DNA of 45,590 nucleotides, from contig NZ_JADDIX010000092.1 in the NCBI RefSeq assembly GCF_015070855.1, forward strand, positions 1 through 45,590, read 5' to 3'. Position numbers and translations under genes: made by a program. Source of the stretch: Pseudomonas lopnurensis. Lineage in GTDB: Bacteria; Pseudomonadota; Gammaproteobacteria; Pseudomonadales; Pseudomonadaceae. The notes under the pieces were generated by a model. That model worked only from the letters and a program-made list of their open reading frames with translations, was not told the DNA's origin and ran no database searches. This document shows, piece by piece, positions 17,501 to 24,397 of this stretch. The first letter of the stretch is position 1. Every line of letters begins with the position of its first letter.

Positions 17501-18626
17501 GCTGGCAAAAATTACCTTCGGCGAAGGCGCGTTGCCTGATGCGCTGGGCCGCGAACTGCTGCGCATGACCGGCGCCCGCGTGCCGGAGGAGGCCTGGGGC
17601 GAAGCGGCCAGCCAGCTCGACAGCCACCTGAAGATGAACATCGAAGTGGTCGATGCGCGCGGCAAGCACCTCGGTGAGGGCCGTGACCTGGCCGAGCTCA
17701 CCGCGCGCTTCGCCGAAGCCAGCCAGGCCGCCCTGGCGCCACCGCCGCACAAGGCCGAGCAGAAGCCGGTCGAGGCCAAGGGCTTCGCTCAGGTCGCCGA
17801 GAAAGCCCTGGCGAAGATGGCCGGGCTGTCGATGACCGTCTATCCGGCACTGGTGGAAGAGGCTGGAGTGGTCAAGGAAGGGCGCTTCCCGACCCAGGCC
17901 GAGGCCGAGTGGCAGCATCGCCGCGCCCTGCAGCGTCTCTTGCTGCAACAGCTGGCGGAACCGGCCAAGTACCTGCGCAACAAGTTGCCGGGGCTCACCG
18001 AACTGGGCCTGCTCTATCGCGACATGGGCAAGGTCGATGCACTGGTCGAGGACATCCTGCTGGCCAGCCTGGACAGCTGCATCCTCGACGGCGAAACCCA
18101 ACTGCCGCGTGACGGTGCCGCGCTGGCCTCGCTGGCCGAGCGCAAGCGTGGCGACTGGGCCGCGCATGCCGAACGCCTGGCGCGCCTGACGCTGGAAATC
18201 CTCAAGCACTGGCATGGCCTGCAGAAGCGCTTCAAGGGCAGGATCGACCTGGCCCAGGCCGTTGCGCTCAATGACATCAAGGCGCAGCTCGCCAACCTGG
18301 TCTATCCCGGCTTCGTCCGCGAGACGCCCGCCGAGTGGCTGAAGGAATACCCCCGTTACCTGAAGGCGGTCGAGCAGCGCTTCGAGAAGATCGGCGCGCA
18401 GCTGCAGCGTGATCGGGTCTGGTCGGGCGAGCTGGCCGGCTACTGGGAGCAATACCAGGCGCGTCTGAAGAAACACCTGCAGGAAGGCAAGCGCGATGCC
18501 GAGCTGGCGCTTTACCGCTGGATGCTCGAGGAATATCGCGTCTCGCTGTGGGCCCAGCAATTGGGAACGAAGATGGCGGTATCGGACAAGCGCCTGAACA
18601 AACAGTGGAGCCAGGTCGAGCCCTGA
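14538..18626 (+). CDS. hrpA: DEAH-box RNA helicase HrpA
   Basis: HrpA is a DEAH/RHA ATP-dependent helicase; in E. coli it acts on mRNA and rescues stalled ribosomes. The 1362-residue product shows Walker A GETGSGKTT at about 95-103, DEAH at 192-195, SAT at 224-226 and motif VI QRKGRCGRVEPG, then the helicase-associated domain and the long HrpA-specific C-terminus. ATG 14538 gives MTDATPAIDTLLKNLDQ; an upstream in-frame start at 14379 would read through non-coding sequence. The protein is about 60 residues longer than the usual 1300, and the excess lies near residues 612-675. That stretch includes a REP palindrome in frame (bases 16405-16469) and a Lys/Ala-rich segment just before YAAVHKAILAGLLSQIG. 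Confidence 0.96.
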   Translation: MTDATPAIDTLLKNLDQALFADRHRLRRQLHELRKKPDEARLAQWLERFQASAAKVEARRQSVPAIRYDDALPIAAKRDEIKAALEKHQVLVIAGETGSGKTTQLPKICLEIGRGVHGLIGHTQPRRLAARSVATRVAEELATPLGELVGYQVRFEDQSTERSLIKLMTDGILLAETQHDRFLEKYDTIIVDEAHERSLNIDFLLGFLKTLLPRRPDLKVIITSATIDLERFSQHFDGAPIVEVSGRTYPVETWYRPLAAEIDEDGNRIEDDLTVDQGILAALDEIAAHEKSVGQRPGDVLVFLPGEREIRDAAEVLRKANLKFTEVLPLYARLTPAEQQKIFQPRPGRKIVLATNVAETSLTVPGIRYVIDSGTARISRYSYRAKVQRLPIEAVSQASANQRKGRCGRVEPGICIRLYSEEDFLGRPEFTDPEILRTNLAAVILQMLHLRLGDIQDFPFIEPPDGKAISDGFNLLQELSAVNRENQLTPLGRQLARLPIDPRLGRMLLEGAVQGSLAEVLIVASALSVQDVRERPADRQQAADQAHAQWKDPDSDFAALINLWRGFEEKRQALGSNPLRSWCRKNFLNYLRLREWRDAHRQLTLIVRELKLNTDRKDGGNTSRSELAREQASTGKLREQARSYEEPADANLAPTTDKKLNAKLAQQAEASEAAQKAKSYAAVHKAILAGLLSQIGNKTEEGDFLGARQRRFWVHPSSVIGRKKPNWLMAAELVETTKLFARMVARIEPDWIEPLAGHLIKKNHFEPHWEKKRGQVVAYEQVTLYGLIVVGRRPVHYGPIDPPAARELFIREGLVRGEMHSRARALSANRELLERLDELEAKARRRDILADEETLFEYYDARLPADIYQTASFENWYKRESAKDPQLLIMREEDVLAREASEVTAAQYPDHLRIGELQLPLDYHFEPNHPRDGVTLRVPAPLLPQLRSERLDWLVPGLLETKAVALVRNLPKALRKNFVPVPDFVGAALAKITFGEGALPDALGRELLRMTGARVPEEAWGEAASQLDSHLKMNIEVVDARGKHLGEGRDLAELTARFAEASQAALAPPPHKAEQKPVEAKGFAQVAEKALAKMAGLSMTVYPALVEEAGVVKEGRFPTQAEAEWQHRRALQRLLLQQLAEPAKYLRNKLPGLTELGLLYRDMGKVDALVEDILLASLDSCILDGETQLPRDGAALASLAERKRGDWAAHAERLARLTLEILKHWHGLQKRFKGRIDLAQAVALNDIKAQLANLVYPGFVRETPAEWLKEYPRYLKAVEQRFEKIGAQLQRDRVWSGELAGYWEQYQARLKKHLQEGKRDAELALYRWMLEEYRVSLWAQQLGTKMAVSDKRLNKQWSQVEP
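16405..16469. repeat. Inverted REP pair inside the hrpA coding region
   Basis: GTAGGAGCGAGCTCGCTCGC at 16405-16424 is answered by the inverted arm GCGAGCAAGCTCGCTCCTAC at 16450-16469. This is a standard Pseudomonas REP in palindromic pair form. It is translated in frame as part of HrpA (about residues 623-644, SRSELAREQASTGKLREQAR) without a stop. Confidence 0.93.
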
Positions 18627-18685
18627 CAGCAGGGGCGCGGTCTCGGTATCCGTACGGTCATTACGTTCTGATTTGCAGGAAGCCT

Positions 18686-19579
18686 ATGGACAGCCGGAAC
18701 CGTATGACAGGCGTGGCAGGCTCGCTCGGAGCCTCGACGCTCTTCGCCACGCTGTACTACTACACCTCGCTGCTCGCGCCATTGAACGGCCAGCAGATCT
18801 ACGGCTGGCGCATCCTACTCACCGCACCCTGCCTGGCGCTGCTGTTGCTGGCCATCGGCCGCTGGGGAGAGGTCCGCCAGATCCTGGCACGCGTGCCTGC
18901 CGAGCCGCGGCTGTGGCTCGCGCTGCCGCTGTCCTCGGCACTGGTCGGGATGCAACTCTGGCTGTTCATGTGGGCGCCGATCAACGGCCATGGGCTGGAC
19001 GTCTCGCTCGGTTACTTTCTGCTGCCACTGACGCTGGTGCTCACCGGCCGCCTGGTCTTCGGCGAGGCGATCAGCCGCCTGCAACGCCTGGCCTGCCTGC
19101 TCGCCGCCGTCGGCGTCGGCAACCAGCTGCTGCTGGCCTCGTCGCTGTCATGGCCGGTGCTGGCCGTGGCCCTCGGCTATCCCGCCTACTTCGTCCTGCG
19201 CCGCTGGCTCGGCACGGCCAACCTCGGTGGCCTCTGGCTCGACCTCGTCATCAGCCTGCCCATCGCCGCGCTGTTTGCCTTTTCCGACAGCGACACCCTG
19301 CAGCTGCTCGCCGTCAGCCCCAGGCTGCTGCTCCTGATCGCCGGGCTGGGCGCGCTCAGTGCACTCGCGCTGGGCGTGATGATCAATGCCAGCAAACACC
19401 TCAGCCTGACCCTCTTCGGCCTGCTCAGCTATGTCGAGCCGGTGCTGCTGGTGGTGGTGGCCATCCTGTTGGGGGAGAGCATCGCCCACGACCAGTGGCT
19501 GACCTATGGCGCGATCTGGCTGGCGATCGTGGTGCTGGTCATCGAAGGCCTCGGCGCGCTGCGCAAGTCCCGGGCCTGA
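18686..19579 (+). CDS. rarD: RarD/EamA-type inner-membrane transporter
   Basis: A 297-residue polytopic membrane protein of the drug/metabolite transporter superfamily, RarD branch. About ten hydrophobic segments can be counted, beginning with GVAGSLGASTLFATLYYYTSLL and ending with WLTYGAIWLAIVVLVIEGLG. The RarD pattern is visible in LNGQQIYGWRILLTAP, QLWLFMWAPINGHGLDVSLGYFLLPL and LSLTLFGLLSYVEPVLLV. The substrate is not established; the family name comes from a chloramphenicol-sensitivity phenotype. ATG 18686 is preceded by CAGGAAG. It follows hrpA by 59 bp and converges on the RNase Z gene. Confidence 0.85.
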   Translation: MDSRNRMTGVAGSLGASTLFATLYYYTSLLAPLNGQQIYGWRILLTAPCLALLLLAIGRWGEVRQILARVPAEPRLWLALPLSSALVGMQLWLFMWAPINGHGLDVSLGYFLLPLTLVLTGRLVFGEAISRLQRLACLLAAVGVGNQLLLASSLSWPVLAVALGYPAYFVLRRWLGTANLGGLWLDLVISLPIAALFAFSDSDTLQLLAVSPRLLLLIAGLGALSALALGVMINASKHLSLTLFGLLSYVEPVLLVVVAILLGESIAHDQWLTYGAIWLAIVVLVIEGLGALRKSRA

Positions 19580-19602
19580 CATGCCCTGTGTTCGCGGGCA
19601 TG
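19580..19602. terminator. Hairpin between rarD and the RNase Z gene
   Basis: CATGCCC and GGGCATG form a 7-bp stem with a nine-base loop directly after the rarD stop, between convergent genes. It has no T tract, so terminator function is only likely from position. Confidence 0.35.
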
Positions 19603-19638
19603 GACTCGGCGTCCCCGCCGGCGGCTATGGGCGACGGC

Positions 19639-20613
19639 TCATCGTTGGCGGGGCGTCTCGACCAGCTGCAGCTCGCCGCTCTTGCTCAGGCGCAGGCGCA
19701 GGAAGTCATGAGCCAGATACAGCTGTCCGTGAAAACGTGCCGCCGCCTCCGCGCGGATGTCTTCGATGGACAGTCCGCGGTTCGGCGTCGGCTGATAGCG
19801 GGCGCTGAAATGGGTCAGCACCAGGTTCGGCACCCCTGCCGAGTGCGCGAACGCGGCCACCTGGGCGGCGGTGCTGTGGCCGAAATCGTTGCGCGCGTCG
19901 TCGGCGATGGCCTGGGTGTAGGTGGCTTCGTGAACCAGTACCTGGGCGCCGCGGCAAGCTTCGGCGAGCAGTTCGGGGCGGTCGTTGTCGCCGCCGATGA
20001 CGATGCGCCGGGACGTGCGGGTGAAGGTCAGGTAGTCGTCGCTGCGCAGCGTGCGGCCTTGGTGCTGCACATCGAAGCCGCGTGCCAACTGGCCCCACAG
20101 CGGGCCGCGGGGAACACCGTCGCGGTCGAGCCTGTCGATGTCCAGGCGCGGGTCGGGACGGGCCTCGGTGAAGCTGTAGCCATAGCAGGGCACACGATGG
20201 GAGAGGGCGCTGGCCTCGACGCGGACCTGAGGGTTGCGCCACTCGCCCAGGGACTCGGTGGCATGGAAGTCCAGCTCGTACCCCAGCCAGCTCTGGCTCA
20301 TGCTCAGCGTCGCGCGGACCCATTGTTCGATGCCGTCCGGGGCGATGATTGCCAGCGGTGCCTTGCGGCCCATCATGCCGGCGCTGGCGAGCAGGCCGGG
20401 CAGGCCGTAGCAGTGGTCGCCATGCACGTGGCTGATGAAGATCGCGCGCAGGTCGTGCAGCGACAGCGGCGTGCGCAGCAGGCGGTGCTGGGTGCCCTCG
20501 CCGCAGTCGATCAGGTACCAGCCCTTGCCGGTGTCTTCCAGCAGGGCCAGGCCGGTGACGTTGCGGGCCTTGGTGGGCGTACCGGAAGAGGTGCCGAGAA
20601 ATAGCAGATCCAC
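19639..20613 (-). CDS. rnz: Ribonuclease Z (metallo-beta-lactamase fold)
   Basis: RNase Z cuts the 3' trailer of tRNA precursors and is a zinc phosphodiesterase. The 324-residue product begins DLLFLGTSSGTPTKARNVTG and has the zinc motif HVHGDH at residues 62-67. Later elements are SALSHRVPCYGYSF, IGGDNDRPE, VHEATY and LTHFSARY, typical of the ElaC group. The start is GTG at 20611-20613, chosen because it opens the conserved beta strand and has GGAG ten bases before it; the frame stays open upstream with no homologous sequence. It is divergent from the Mut7-C protein gene, a second predicted RNase-fold protein. Confidence 0.88.
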   Translation of the reverse strand: MDLLFLGTSSGTPTKARNVTGLALLEDTGKGWYLIDCGEGTQHRLLRTPLSLHDLRAIFISHVHGDHCYGLPGLLASAGMMGRKAPLAIIAPDGIEQWVRATLSMSQSWLGYELDFHATESLGEWRNPQVRVEASALSHRVPCYGYSFTEARPDPRLDIDRLDRDGVPRGPLWGQLARGFDVQHQGRTLRSDDYLTFTRTSRRIVIGGDNDRPELLAEACRGAQVLVHEATYTQAIADDARNDFGHSTAAQVAAFAHSAGVPNLVLTHFSARYQPTPNRGLSIEDIRAEAAARFHGQLYLAHDFLRLRLSKSGELQLVETPRQR

Positions 20614-20727
20614 GCCTGCGCTCCAGATGATTCGTGTCGCATCAGTATGCCGTGCGGCGCGGGCTGCGAGGGGCGCTCGTGTCGGATCGAGCGGCAGACC
20701 GGCCGCATGGCTGCCATAGTCATGGTT

Positions 20728-21471
20728 ATGACCACCGCGACCTTCCGTTTCTACCAGCAGCTCAACGCCTTTCTGCCTGCCGACCATCGTGGGCGGGATA
20801 TCACCTGCAGCTGCGCCCGGGCGGCGACCACCAAGCACATGATCGAAGCACTGGGTGTGCCGCATACCGAGGTCGAATTGCTGCTGGTCAATGGCGAGCC
20901 GGCCGGCTTCGAGCGGCTGATCGCCGACGGCGACCGGATCGCCGTGTATCCCACATTCGCGTCGCTGGACATCGGCGGCATGCGCCGCCTGGCGGATCGG
21001 CCGCCCGGTACGCCGCGCTTCGTCGCCGATGCCCACCTCGGCGGGCTGGCGCGGCTATTGCGCATGGCCGGCTTCGATACGCTCTACGACAATGCCTTCG
21101 AAGACGGGCCGATGGCCGAACTGGCGCTCCGCGAGGGGCGCATCCTGCTCACGCGGGATCGCGAGCTGCTCAAGCAGCGCAACGTCACCCATGGCTGCTT
21201 CGTGCATGCACTCAAGCCGGCGATGCAGCTGCGCGAACTCTATGAACGGCTGGAGCTGGCCGCCGAGGCGCGGCCGTTCAGCCTGTGCATGAGCTGCAAC
21301 GCACCGCTGCGGGAGGTGGACAAGCAGACGGTGCTCGACCGGCTGCCGCCGCGGGTGCGCGAGCTGCATCAGCGCTTTCTGATCTGCGACTGCTGCCAGC
21401 AGGTCTACTGGGAAGGCTCGCACTGGCGCGACATGAGCGCATTGCTGGATTCGCTGGGCCGAATGCGCTGA
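20728..21471 (+). CDS. Mut7-C RNase-fold protein with N-terminal ubiquitin-like domain
   Basis: The 247-residue protein has two parts. Residues 1-80 resemble the ubiquitin/ThiS-like domain often fused to Mut7-C (FRFYQQLNAFLPADHRG, LLVNGEPAGFERLIADGDRIAVYP). Residues 90-247 are the Mut7-C PIN-like domain with FVADAHLGGLARLLRMAGFDT and ILLTRDRELLK, and a zinc ribbon with paired cysteines in CMSCN and CDCCQQVYW. PIN-type domains are nucleases, so RNase activity is predicted but unproven. ATG 20728 gives the expected N-terminus; in-frame ATGs at 20707 and 20722 are alternatives. It ends 10 bp from the convergent VOC gene. Confidence 0.8.
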   Translation: MTTATFRFYQQLNAFLPADHRGRDITCSCARAATTKHMIEALGVPHTEVELLLVNGEPAGFERLIADGDRIAVYPTFASLDIGGMRRLADRPPGTPRFVADAHLGGLARLLRMAGFDTLYDNAFEDGPMAELALREGRILLTRDRELLKQRNVTHGCFVHALKPAMQLRELYERLELAAEARPFSLCMSCNAPLREVDKQTVLDRLPPRVRELHQRFLICDCCQQVYWEGSHWRDMSALLDSLGRMR

Positions 21472-21481
21472 AAGCCCCCTG

Positions 21482-21904
21482 TCACGTCCGCTCGCAGTTG
21501 ACCATCCAGGACACGCCGAAGCGGTCGGTGAGCATGCCGAAGCGTTCGGCCCAGAAGGTCCTTTCCAGCGCCATCACCACCTGGCCGCCCTCGGCCAGCG
21601 CCGCGAACAGCCGCTCGCCCTCGGCCACGCTGTCCGGGCTGAGCGTGATCGAGCAGCCCTTGATGCCTTCGTAGGGGCCGCCGCCACAGGTGTCGCCGGG
21701 CAGGGTGTCGGAGGCCATCAGCAGGTCGTCGCCCAGCTTCAGGCTGACGTGCATGATCCGCTCGCGGTGCTCGGCGGGGAATTGCTCGGCGTCCGGGGCC
21801 TGGGCGAAGGTCATCATTTCCAGCGTGCCGCCCAGTGCCTGCTGATAGAAGGTGAAGGCCTCGCGGGCTTGGCCGTCGAAGGTGAGGTAGGTGGAAATTT
21901 TCAT
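21482..21904 (-). CDS. VOC-superfamily protein, PhnB-like
   Basis: A 140-residue protein of the glyoxalase/bleomycin-resistance fold. It starts MKISTYLTFDGQAREAFTFYQQALGG, the classic opening of PhnB/YdcJ-like proteins, and contains MASDTLPGD and ends FGVSWMVNCE. Members are often metal-binding homodimers of unknown reaction. The ATG at 21902-21904 is preceded by a purine-rich stretch (GGAGACTTCC on the coding strand). It faces the Mut7-C gene tail to tail. Confidence 0.8.
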   Translation of the reverse strand: MKISTYLTFDGQAREAFTFYQQALGGTLEMMTFAQAPDAEQFPAEHRERIMHVSLKLGDDLLMASDTLPGDTCGGGPYEGIKGCSITLSPDSVAEGERLFAALAEGGQVVMALERTFWAERFGMLTDRFGVSWMVNCERT

Positions 21905-22091
21905 GGAAGTCTCCGTAGTTGGAGGTTGTCGGGTGATCCGCTCGCATGCTCGCAGGGAATCAGCCTAGACGCGGCGCAAGGAATTTCCGCGGGTGCCGAT
22001 CATTGGTCGAACGGACGGATGGTGAATCGACAGGGAGGGATTTTTTCCGCTGAAAGTGGGCGCGGCTGTTGCCCGTTTTCCATGGGAACGA

Positions 22092-22176
22092 GGTGGCCTG
22101 GAACAGCACGCGAGGTAGCCTGGAAGAGCTTGCGAGGCGGCCTGGAGGAGCCGCGAGCAGCCTGGAAGAGACGCGT
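22092..22176. repeat. Four imperfect 20-22 bp tandem repeats
   Basis: Units start at 22092, 22114, 22136 and 22157 and share the core GCCTGGAAGAG...GCGA: GGTGGCCTGGAACAGCACGC, GGTAGCCTGGAAGAGCTTGC, GGCGGCCTGGAGGAGCCGCG and GCAGCCTGGAAGAGACGCGT. They fill the gap between the VOC gene and the end of the Clp-fold gene. The array is followed at once by a hairpin, GTGGAAAA/TTTTCCAC, at 22175-22200. Confidence 0.8.
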
Positions 22177-22200
22177 GGAAAAGGCTTCGCCATTTTCCAC
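22175..22200. terminator. GTGGAAAA/TTTTCCAC hairpin beyond the Clp-fold gene
   Basis: An 8-bp stem encloses GGCTTCGCCA, itself able to pair as GGC/GCC. It lies just beyond the stop (22207) of the minus-strand Clp-fold gene and could end that transcript. The same GGAAAA...TTTTCC pattern is common as dispersed repeats, so the role is uncertain. Confidence 0.4.
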
Positions 22201-22206
22201 CCTACG

Positions 22207-22761
22207 CTACTGCAGGCGGTAGCGCGTCAGCTCCCGGGGCGTCAGGACCTGCATCCGCCAGGGTTCGATCCGCTGCATGTCCTTCGCCAGGCTGGGGTGC
22301 ACGCCCATGTCGCGGAAATAGGCTTCCGGCGTTCGCCGTGGCCGCTGGCCCCTGGCCAGGGCCGAGTCGCCATTGGCCAGGTAGGGGCGGTGCAGGCCGA
22401 CATGGCCGCGAATGGATCGCTGGCGGCCGGCCGCCAGCAGATAGATGCAACTGCCCTGGCATACGGCCGACTGCGGCACCAGCGCCTCGAAGCCGGTCTC
22501 GCGCAGCAGGTAGCCCATGCGCATGGCCTCCGGCGCGCTACCGCCGATGTTGTCGAGAATCAGCAGTTTGCGGGCATGTCGGCCGGGGTGGGCGGTAATG
22601 CCCGCGAGCAGCGCTTCGTAATCGCCCGGTGCGATCTGCTCGGTCACGCGGGCCACCAGCACCTGGCCATGGGTGTCGTGCTGCATCTCCAGGACCGTCA
22701 CATCCGCCTGCGAAAGGCAGGCATGGAACGCCAGGGCACAGCAAATGACGAAACGGAGCAT
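22207..22761 (-). CDS. Exported Clp/crotonase-fold protein (COG3904-like)
   Basis: A 184-residue protein with an N-terminal signal peptide (LRFVICCALAFHACLSQA, residues 2-19). The mature part resembles the COG3904 group of periplasmic proteins related to the ClpP/crotonase fold: LLILDNIGGSAPEAMRMGYL, then SAVCQGSCIYLLAAG with the Ser-Cys region where the group's conserved serine lies, then GHVGLHRPYL. Catalytic activity is not established. The ATG at 22759-22761 begins the signal peptide; the longer open frame upstream has no homologous sequence. It is divergent from the permease gene. Confidence 0.65.
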   Translation of the reverse strand: MLRFVICCALAFHACLSQADVTVLEMQHDTHGQVLVARVTEQIAPGDYEALLAGITAHPGRHARKLLILDNIGGSAPEAMRMGYLLRETGFEALVPQSAVCQGSCIYLLAAGRQRSIRGHVGLHRPYLANGDSALARGQRPRRTPEAYFRDMGVHPSLAKDMQRIEPWRMQVLTPRELTRYRLQ

Positions 22762-22968
22762 CGAGCGGTCGGTCCTGTGGGAAAGAGCTGGCGAAGATAA
22801 CCGCAGCGCGGCATTTCGCCTACTGCCATCGTCCCGACGCTGGCGCTGCAAGGGGAGGCCAGGCAGCAGGCGCCGGGGGAAAGCTGCACTATGCTCAACG
22901 CCGTGGGGGCGAGCCGTGCTGCGGCCGGTGCTCGTCCTGGCGTTCCGAACAATCACAAGGAGTCAATC

Positions 22969-24336
22969 ATGGGGTTGGTCCTCATCCTGCTGGTGCTGAT
23001 CGCATTCATCGTGTTTTCCACGGTGCGCTGGAAGCTGCATCCCTTCCTCGCGCTACTGGCGGCAGCCATCCTCGCCGGCTTCGCCTACCGGGTACCGATC
23101 GCGGAAATCCTCACGACGGTCACCACCGGCTTCGGCGGCATCCTCGGCTACATCGGCATCGTCATTGCCCTGGGCACCATCATCGGGGTGATTCTCGAGC
23201 GCTCGGGCGCGGCGATCACCATGGCCGAAAGCGTGATCCGGCTGCTGGGCGAGCGCTTCCCGACGCTGACGCTGTCGATCATCGGTTACCTGGTCTCGAT
23301 CCCGGTGTTCTGCGATTCCGGCTACGTGATCCTGAACTCGCTGAAGAACGCCCTGGCGGCGCGGATGAAGGTCTCGGTGGTGGCCATGAGCGTGGCGTTG
23401 GCCACCGGCCTGTACGCCACCCATACCTTCGTCCCGCCCACCCCGGGACCCATCGCCGCGGCCGGCAACCTGGGGCTGCAGGGTTCGCTGGGGCTGGTGA
23501 TTGCCGTCGGCCTGGTGGTGTCGGCGGTGGCGGCGCTGGCCGGGCTGCTGTGGGCCAATCGTTTCCTCAAGTGCGACGATCGCGAGCTGCTGGACGAAGC
23601 CCCCAGCGAGCTGCTCGCCGAAGAGGTGGATTTCGACAGCCTGCGGGCCCGCTATGGCACCCTGCCCAGCGCCTGGCAGGCCTTCGCGCCGATCTTCGTG
23701 CCGATCGTGCTGATCTGCGTCGGTTCGGTCGCCGCGCTGCCCGGCAGACCGCTAGGGGAAGGCGTGCTGTTCTCGGTGCTGAGCTTCATCGGCCAGCCGG
23801 TCGCCGCCCTGCTGATCGGGCTGGGATTCGCCTGCACGCTGCTCAAGGGCGAGAACAAGCGCCAGCAGTTCCATGACCAGGTCGCGGCGGGCATCGTCTC
23901 CGCGGCGCCCATCCTGCTCATCACCGGTGCCGGCGGCGCCTTCGGCGCCATGCTCAAGATCACCCCGCTGGGCGATTATCTGGGGCAGAGCCTGTCGGCG
24001 CTGGGGATCGGCCTGTTCATGCCGTTCCTGGTGTCCGCCGCGCTGAAGACCGCGCAGGGGTCCACCACCGTCGCCCTGGTGACCACCTCGGCGATGGTTG
24101 CGCCGCTGCTCGGTAGCCTGGGGCTGGACAGCGAGATGGGCCGGGTGCTGACGGTCATGGCCATCGGCGCGGGCGGCATGACGGTTTCCCACGCCAACGA
24201 CAGCTTCTTCTGGGTGGTCTCGCAGTTCAGCCGGATGAAGGTCTCCACCGCCTACCGCGCGCAGACCATGGCGACCCTGATCCAGGGTGTGACGGGCATG
24301 GCCGTGGTCTGGCTGCTGGGGCTGGTGCTGCTCTGA
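22969..24336 (+). CDS. GntP-family permease (gluconate or related sugar acid)
   Basis: A 455-residue inner-membrane proton symporter with 12-14 hydrophobic helices. Family features are TTGFGGILGYIGIVIALGTI near residue 45, PVFCDSGYVILNSL, ATHTFVPPTPGPIAAAG and the C-terminal GAGGMTVSHANDSFFWVVSQF. The length equals that of known gluconate permeases. No gluconate kinase, dehydratase or GntR-type regulator is adjacent, so the substrate cannot be fixed from context; glycerate, galactarate and other hydroxy acids are alternatives. ATG 22969 follows AAGGAG closely; the longer frame from 22891 lacks a membrane-like start. Confidence 0.87.
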   Translation: MGLVLILLVLIAFIVFSTVRWKLHPFLALLAAAILAGFAYRVPIAEILTTVTTGFGGILGYIGIVIALGTIIGVILERSGAAITMAESVIRLLGERFPTLTLSIIGYLVSIPVFCDSGYVILNSLKNALAARMKVSVVAMSVALATGLYATHTFVPPTPGPIAAAGNLGLQGSLGLVIAVGLVVSAVAALAGLLWANRFLKCDDRELLDEAPSELLAEEVDFDSLRARYGTLPSAWQAFAPIFVPIVLICVGSVAALPGRPLGEGVLFSVLSFIGQPVAALLIGLGFACTLLKGENKRQQFHDQVAAGIVSAAPILLITGAGGAFGAMLKITPLGDYLGQSLSALGIGLFMPFLVSAALKTAQGSTTVALVTTSAMVAPLLGSLGLDSEMGRVLTVMAIGAGGMTVSHANDSFFWVVSQFSRMKVSTAYRAQTMATLIQGVTGMAVVWLLGLVLL

Positions 24337-24397
24337 GGCGTTCGGTTCAACGCCGCGCCGGGCCAACGAGGCCTGGCGCAGCGCGTGTATGGCCCTG

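Noticed and set aside
14514..18560. A 1348-codon open frame on the minus strand opposite hrpA
   Set aside because: It mirrors hrpA in a GC-rich genome. The sequence has no recognisable domain, and the plus-strand protein has clear helicase motifs.
20604..21036. N-terminal extension of RNase Z upstream of 20613
   Set aside because: The extension overlaps the divergent Mut7-C gene and has no similarity to the family; the conserved first strand begins at the GTG.
22092..22176. Short tandem repeats as a CRISPR array
   Set aside because: Units follow one another with no spacers, are imperfect, and no cas gene is present.
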